In this document: in pieces, positions 58,042 through 64,000 of the stretch | Numbering within the stretch: the stretch's first letter is position 1 | How the letters are laid out: every line of letters begins with the position of its first letter | Assembly (NCBI RefSeq): GCF_029168945.1 | Contig: NC_083604.1 | Span: 35,149,686 to 35,213,685, forward strand | Reading direction: 5' to 3' | DNA from: Cannabis sativa | Lineage: Eukaryota; Streptophyta; Magnoliopsida; Rosales; Cannabaceae | Length of the DNA stretch: 64,000 bases | Translations under genes and position numbers: made by a program | Notes under the pieces: model-generated | The model's input: only the letters and a program-made list of their open reading frames with translations | The model's database searches: none | Told to the model about the DNA's origin: nothing

Positions 58042-60722
58042 TTAAACAGCAGGAGGATCAGGTAGGTCTGAAGAGGCTGGAGGATCATCAGTCTGGACAG
58101 AAGGAGCCTCGACATTCTGCTCGGTCGGAGAAGTGGAAGTGGTTGCCTCAGGATTCTCATTGGCCGCCTGAGTGGTGCAGTAGTCGAGAAACATGTTTTT
58201 GGAAGCCCCAAGGTATTCAAAATTTTCCTTGGGATTGGGCTTCCAAAAGTCATAAATAATCTCGAGACCAGTAGTCTCTAAGGTGTCCACTTTCTTCCTA
58301 AGCTGCTCCACCTCAGATTTCTGGCTCTTAACCTCAGCCTCAAGTTCCTCCTCCCTGGTCTTTTTTTCCTTAAGCTCATCTTCCAACCTGCGAAGAAGAG
58401 ACTGGAGACCCTCTCTTTTGTCTTGGAGACGAGTAACATCCTGAGATAAAGAAGCATTATCTACCTTAAGTTGCTTAGTTGACGGCACCTCCTGCAGTTC
58501 CCTAGTCAGCTCGGCAACTCTAGTCTCAGCAACAAGAATTTTTTTATTGACCTTTCCAAGTTTCGTTCGCACAGTCTCAATCCGGGCCTGCGCATCTTTG
58601 GCGTCCTTTTTGGCCATGTCTACTTTCCTTCGCATTGTGTTGGAAGTGGCAAGGTTCTTGACATCAGCCGATTTAGCTCGGGAAGAGGCATAAGCCATCT
58701 TCAAAATAGTATCTGCGAAAGAGAAAAGGATTAAAATTCAAACTAGTGTCTGCGAAAGAGAAAAGGATTAAAATCCAAACTAGCCAAAGAGAAACAAAAG
58801 AAAAAGTGTTAGGGCCCCAACTAACTGTTCATTCACCGCCGGGACTAACCGGGTCACATAGTGGTTAAGCATGTCTTTGCCTCTCTTGGTCACCGTGCAC
58901 AATACCAATGGTGGGGTAGGGGCCCAAACTTGCTCATATCCTCCCCTGACCAGCTCGGATCCAATCTTTGCCTGCTCAGGTCCATCTAAACTCTCTCTCC
59001 GGGAACCTTTGGACTTGGCAACCTTCAAGGTGGAAGGATCCAGAGCAGGTTGCTCCTCGAAAAGATCAATGACCTCTTCAACTGGTGCCTTCTCTTTGGA
59101 TGGGGTCTCGCCGCCTTTAGACTTCTCGATTGGAGGGGACAAGCCCGATCTCCCCCCCTACTCTCTTCTTCAGAGCCTCAATCATCTTCCGAGACATTTC
59201 TGCACAGAAAAAACAATACAGTTAGAAGAAGACATAAAATATATGAAGGCATAAAAATTAAGAAAAATAAGTGCAATTTAAAGTATTTTACACGCTGGCA
59301 AGAGCATCTGCCCAAACAAGCACAAATGGAGCGTCATCATCCGAAGAGTCTTCCTACTCCTCCAGGACGGCCTTTCCCTTTCCCTCTACAGGGGTTGATG
59401 GCCGAGCAGCTAAACCAGGCTCCCTGATTCAGATAGTATGTTCTACTGGCCTCTGCTCGGTCTAGAGGGTTTTCTTCATCTTGAGTGGCCTCTCCTGCTC
59501 TAAATATTCTTGAGCCTCCTTCTCTTGCTCAGAATCTTGAGCATACTTCTTGGGTCCAGCATCACCCTTCAACTTAGCCTCACGCTTAAGTTGAATGAGC
59601 TCCTTGTCTTGCTCAGCTCCCTCAGCCCGACCAAACCTGGACTTCTTTTTCCTCCCCTTCAGAGGCTGGGGTATAAAGTTTGCTGGATAAAGCTTGTATT
59701 TCACAAAGTTTTCCACTGAGGTCAACAAAGTTATATTCTGAGCAGCATCCGACAGCTGGAGAATTTTCTAGGCCCTTTCCCTATGTGCCAATGTGAAGGG
59801 TGGACGACAATACACATGGATCTATTGAAACTGAGTATAGGTGCCTCCATGCCTTCCACAAAGTAATACTCATCAACAAAACCCCCAATCTTGCTAACCA
59901 CCGTGTCCACGGTGCCCGTCAGCCACATGCAGTCCGACTGAGAGAAATAGAAGGACCCCGACTTGCTCTGCTTAGGGGTAGACTTCAGATCAAAAAGCCA
60001 GTTGATGTCGTGCGAGGACGACACACCCCATCCTTAAGTGGCGTACAGGACGAACTGGCGTACAGGACGAACAGGGCAGATAAGTACTTGATGCCCTTGG
60101 TTGTGAAATGGGTCAGACAGAGGCGGAACTAATCCGCACCCCTCTTGAAGTACGAGTGCAAAGGTAGCATCGCCCCTTGCTGAGTGTGGGCACCCGACCA
60201 GGCACAGTACCCTTTCTTTGGGTTAGTCGCTCGGTGATTCGAAGAAGGGAGATAACACTCTAGTTCGCCTAGATACCTAGCCTTATTCAACTCCCTCATT
60301 TGGCCTTCAGTTATGTTGGACGGAGGACATACACATCTTGCCCCTAAGGCAATTTTCCTCCTGTGGGGGACCGCCTCGGTAAACTCCTCGGTGACATAGT
60401 CTGCCCCTTCAACCAAGACGTCACCTTGTTCGGATACTGGCTCCCTGGCCTCATTATATCCTCCAAAGTGTGGAAGCCCGACCACTCCTTCCTCCTCAGC
60501 TTCAGAAGGGCTATCATGATGGACATCATCCTTCTCCTCTATCTCTTGGACCTCAATGTCCCCCTCATAATCCTCCTCCTCCACAGCGGGCAGGTCCTGC
60601 TCGACACTTGGCAGCGTGGCGTGTTGGGCCACATGAGGGTTGGATGCATCAACTTTCTTCAGCGTTTGCTTTGTGCGGGCCATCATCTTTCTCTTGGACG
60701 AATATTGGTTTGTATGCCGCAC
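58042..60722 (-). pseudogene. Tat2 antisense ORF (aORF), plant gypsy-type transposon protein, broken
   Basis: Minus-strand gene read from about 60722 down to 58042. The N-terminal part (60722-60129) starts MRHTNQYSSKRKMMARTKQT, is acidic in the middle, then has LNKARYLGELECYLPSS and LPLHSYFKRGAD. The next piece has SHDINWLFDLKSTPKQS and TGTVDTVVSKIGGFVDEYY (60024-59731), then basic/charged segments. A long coiled coil follows (RIETVRTKLGKVNKKIL to EQLRKKVDTLE, 58704-58270), and the tail ends DLPDPPAV. The layout resembles the 'putative gypsy type transposon' proteins encoded antisense in Tat elements; their function is unknown. Breaks: TAG 60129-60131; a 17-bp tandem duplication (about 60038-60072) that shifts frame; and an extra G in the run of seven at about 59150. 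Intron-like pyrimidine tracts ending in AG occur at 59205 and at 58705-58785. Confidence 0.75.
58711..58785 (-). repeat. Tandem duplication of an intron-acceptor-like segment in the Tat2 aORF
   Basis: On the plus strand TCTGCGAAAGAGAAAAGGAT and the following AAAATYCAAACTAG occur twice in tandem (unit about 38 bp). On the minus strand each copy reads TTTTCTCTTTCGCAG, a good plant 3' splice site. The downstream copy lies just before the coiled-coil exon. Confidence 0.7.
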
Positions 60723-60766
60723 AATAGTAACAACAGGGAAAACTATTGGAATGCAAAAGTTACCAA

Positions 60767-62661
60767 TGTTGGGTTTTATGCCCTAAATAAAACTCATTTC
60801 AATATAATAATATTTACTTATTAATATAGATCAGAAATAACATTTAATGTTGCATGGTTCACATGATTTATTTCATGATTATATGTACATAATGTATAAA
60901 TTCATCTGAAACCCTTTTCACATACTTGATCCTGTTTATTGTGCCGTCAACACATTAGAAAGTAAACATGACTATGTGAATAAAGTTTCCTAGATTTATC
61001 AGACACAGGGTTTTACTGATATGATAATCTACAACAAGAGTTTACTTGCATTTGGAGAAGTGCTATGTTCTTTCCAGAGCATTGGTTAAATTAAAGCTCA
61101 GGTTGGATGCATGGAGTATGCATCGGAAGGGACCAATATTGAACTTTGACTTTGATTTAATTAAACTTACCGTAATATCTATTCAAGTCAATATCGCCTA
61201 GTTGATCGTAGATCAAATGATCTTAATCCTGTTATGATTAGGCTCAATCTTGAGAGGCTATTCGTGTTCCTTGAATTGTTAGTTAAGCCTACCTTTTGGT
61301 CAGGGTGATACGTACTTTTTGGGAACACGGTAGTGCAATTGAGTGGGAGCGCTATCATAAACATGGAATCTATAGCTTCTATCTGGCGAATAGTAAGCAA
61401 AGGATGATCTCCTTCGAGCTTGACCAAACGAACATAAATGGTGGAGTACTCATTTCACATAAGCTGAAATATCATTTATACGGGGTCAAGTGTTTTAAGG
61501 AATAAATACATTGTAGGGTGTAACGATAATTTAATCCCTTTACAGTGTAGATCATTCAGATAGAGGATCATTGATCAAATTAGGATTATAACAATGGATA
61601 ACTAATGATGTGTCTATATGGTGGAACATATAGAGCATTCTATATACTGAGAGTGCAATTCTAAGTTCTATGCGTGGATTCAACGAAGAATTAATAAGTT
61701 AGTGAATTTTAGTGCTAAATTCTTGATCTACTTATTGGAAGCTCGGTTATATAGACCCATGGTCCCCCCACTAGTTGAGATAATATTGCTTGTAAGACTC
61801 ATGTAATTGATTTTGATTAATCAATTATAATTCTCAAATTAGACTATGTCTATTTGTGAATTTTTCACTAAGTAAGGGCGAAATTGTAAAGAAAGAGTTT
61901 ATAGGGGCATATTTGTTAATTATGATACTTTGTATGGTTCAATTAATAAATATGATAAATGACAATATTATTTAATAATTATTTATAGCTATTAAATAGT
62001 TAGAATTGGCATTTAAATAATTGAATTAGGAAATTGGCATTTTTGAGAAAATCAGATACAAAAGGTGTTAAAATTACAAAATTGCAAAAAGCAAGGCCCA
62101 ATCCACTAAGTGTATGGCCGGCCACCTATGTAGCTATTTTAAGTTGATTTTTTTATTATTATAATGCCATATAATTCAAATCTATCCCTAGTGGAATGCT
62201 ATAAATAGATAGTGAAGGCTTCAGGAAAGTTAGACTTTACTTCTGACACTTTCTGAATCAGAAAAACTGAGCCTTCTCTCTCCCTATCTTTAGCTACCAT
62301 TTCTTCTTCCTTCTTCCTTTGAATTTCGAAATCCTTAGTGATTAGAGTAGTACCCACACACATCAAGTGATACCTCAATCATAGTGAGGAAGATCGTGAA
62401 GAAAGATTATCAGCAAAGGAGTTTCAGCATCAAAGATTCAGAGAAAGAGATCCAGGTTCAGATATTGATAATGCTCTGCTACAGAAAGGAATCAAGGGCT
62501 AGATATCTGAACGGAAGGAGTCATATTATTCCGCTGCACCCAATGTAAGGTTTCTTAAACTTTATATGTGTTTAATTTATCGTTTTAGAAAGTTCATATT
62601 TAGGATGTTAATAAACATACTTGTGAGTAGATCTAAGATCCTGGTAAAATAAATTCCAACA
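60767..62661 (+). repeat. Cop3 5' LTR
   Basis: 1895 bp, TGTTGGG...CCAACA. Its 5' 150 bp are of the A/B type (TTTCAATATAATAATATTTA). The later part shares some variants with the Cop1 LTR, such as AAAAGGTGTTAAAATT near 62060. TATA box at 62199-62208. Confidence 0.92.
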
Positions 62662-62662
62662 A

Positions 62663-62676
62663 CTAGTATCAGAGCC
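62663..62676 (+). promoter_or_regulatory. Primer-binding site of Cop3 with one mismatch
   Basis: CTAGTATCAGAGCC has one substitution (A for G) from the initiator-Met complement. Confidence 0.75.
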
Positions 62677-64000
62677 ATGGTAATTGATTTACTTGCAAGA
62701 AATTTGGACTTTAAAACGATTGTTTGTATGTTCTTTGGATGGTATCATGTTGTATTGAGTGTTATTTGATGATTGATTGATGTTTGTGAAATTTTCGTGA
62801 AACATAATTTCGATTTTATCTCTGGAATTATTTGTATTGGATAGTATGGAAAAAATTAAGTAAGTTAGCCTTTTACAGAACTTAATTTGGATTTTATTTG
62901 AATTAGTTATGATTTTTTGAAGATTTGAAAAAATCGGGGCTGTGCTGATATTTTCCTGTGATCGCTAATCTGTCCGTACAGTTTCGAATTTTTCGTTTTT
63001 CTTCGATTTTTCATGCTTTTTCATGGAATTAACTTCCAATTTTTTGTATAGTTTTGTATTTATACTATCACTATTCCTAATTCAATTCTAATTATCATTT
63101 TGAATTAATTATTTTTTTTTAAATTTAATTGAAGATATTAGTGTAATTTGAATTTGAATAGAATTAGTATCTATCTTCTTGCTTAAAAATCTATCTTATT
63201 TTTAAATTTGATTATATCTTATTTTTTTTTTTAATTTAAGGTCAGATTTTATAAGATATTTATAAAATCTTTTAAGATATTTTTAATTATATCTTATCTT
63301 TTAAGATTTTTTTTAAATTAAATCTTTTTAGATATTTTGACCTTATTTAAATTTAAAATAAGATATTTATAATCATGTAATTTTAAATAGATGTAAGATA
63401 TTTTGCTAACTTTTAAATTTTGTTATTTTATTTATTTAAATTGAATTTAAAATCTGAAAAGATATTTCATTTATCTTTTCTAATTTTTATTTAATTTTTA
63501 TTTTATAAAATAACATTTAAAATTTAAAAGTAGTTAGCAAATTTTTGAAATGATATTTAGGTTTGTTGAAACCTAATTTTTCAAAAAAATGTAGGTTTAA
63601 TTTTAAATTTTTTTAATTTTCGAATTTTTCAATTTTTTTAAAAAAATTTCGAAATTATTTTTTATTTAATTAATTATTTTCGAAATTAAATATTTAATTT
63701 AAAATTAAATAAATCCTACATCCAACTATCCAGCTAACCTTGTTGCAGGAGTATGTGTTTTAGCTTGTTTGTAAGTTTTCAAAACCTATTATTACTTGAT
63801 TGCAAATAGCCATGGTTACTTTTTGCCAGATCTAATGATCTGATGGCTCCCTTGGTCAAGTTAATAATTTGTAACAGGTATATTTACAATCTTCTTTCAT
63901 CTGTGTATGACCTAGCAACATGATAGGACCCATCCAAAGTGTGCCTGTGTGAGCCTATGTGTTTAATTTTATTATAGATGCATATAGGTTGTTGTTGCTA
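62677..64000 (+). other. Cop3 leader, noncoding
   Basis: Homologous to the Cop1 leader from 4966 on: AT-rich 63050-63700, then the first conserved block (CATCCAACTATCCAGCTAAC..., 63718 onward). No gag start is seen in the part inside the window. Confidence 0.7.

Larger units (their letters stand above)
51671..60766 (+). mobile_element. Tat2: Tat-lineage Ty3/Gypsy retrotransposon with antisense ORF (5' part)
   Basis: 5' LTR 51671-52288, gag and pol on the plus strand, a noncoding spacer, then an antisense ORF on the minus strand. The Tat assignment rests on the gag type, the integrase core (YFTKWTEAEPLA, NGQVEAVNKT) and the antisense ORF. The element is cut at 60767 by Cop3; its 3' LTR would lie outside the window. 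Gag, protease, RT and integrase all carry stops or frameshifts, and most of RNase H is deleted. Confidence 0.85.
60767..64000 (+). mobile_element. Cop3: Copia element of the Cop1/array family, cut by the window end
   Basis: 5' LTR 60767-62661, primer site, then 1.3 kb of the family leader. It is inserted in Tat2 about 45 bp from the start of the antisense ORF. The rest, including pol and the 3' LTR, lies beyond 64000, so the target duplication cannot be checked. Confidence 0.9.

Noticed and set aside
58042..58704. Stand-alone host gene for a coiled-coil protein
   Set aside because: It is the C-terminal part of the Tat2 antisense ORF; a related fragment lies next to another Tat remnant at 51012-51302, so it belongs to the transposon.
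1..64000. A defence system, CRISPR array, biosynthetic cluster or RNA gene
   Set aside because: All recognisable coding sequence belongs to LTR retrotransposons and the regular repeats are LTRs, satellites-in-element or MITEs; no tRNA, rRNA or CRISPR pattern was seen.

Overview
The window is gene-poor, AT-rich plant nuclear DNA, probably from a eudicot although the species cannot be read from it. It consists almost entirely of LTR retrotransposons inserted into one another. The evidence is paired LTRs with target-site duplications (TSDs), primer-binding sites matching initiator-Met tRNA, plant-type Ty1/Copia (PR-INT-RT-RH) and Ty3/Gypsy pol genes, a Tat-type antisense ORF, and several MITEs. 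No host gene, rRNA, tRNA or CRISPR array was seen. Every coding sequence found is a retroelement gene, and all carry stops, frameshifts or deletions.

Layout. (1) 1-2475: AT-rich DNA with foldback/MITE-like elements, including one nested in another. (2) Tat1, a degenerate Tat-like Ty3/Gypsy element, spans 2476 to about 51011. It is the oldest layer and has been split twice. Its 5' LTR is interrupted by Cop1 (3059-13254, TSD tgttg, two 1892-bp LTRs), a young Copia element without gag. Its gag region is interrupted by Tek1 (14577-42959, TSD ggtac), a Tekay-like chromovirus with LTRs longer than 2.2 kb. (3) Tek1 in turn contains a Copia array at 18012-38941 with four LTRs (A-D), two full internal regions and one truncated one. 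The array ends lack a TSD, and the Tek1 segment between gag and RNase H is missing. The best explanation is recombination between separate Copia insertions. (4) 42965-50692 is the rest of Tat1: an integrase remnant, a ~1.5-kb tandem repeat with a dimeric higher-order structure, an antisense-ORF remnant and a hAT-like MITE. (5) 51012-51670 is an inverted Tat fragment. (6) Tat2 starts at 51671 and has gag-pol on the plus strand and an antisense ORF (aORF) on the minus strand. (7) Tat2 is cut at 60767 by Cop3, another member of the same Copia family, which runs off the window.

The relative order of events can be read from the nesting: Tat1, then Tek1, then the Copia insertions and their recombination; Cop1 into the Tat1 LTR is recent; Cop3 entered Tat2 separately. 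The most unusual sequence is at the start of the Tat2 antisense ORF. From its second or third possible Met it reads MARTKQT, identical to the first seven codons of histone H3. Other notable points are the gag-less Copia family with a ~3-kb conserved leader containing a duplicated motif, the mosaic LTR in the array, and the dimeric tandem repeat in the Tat1 3' region.
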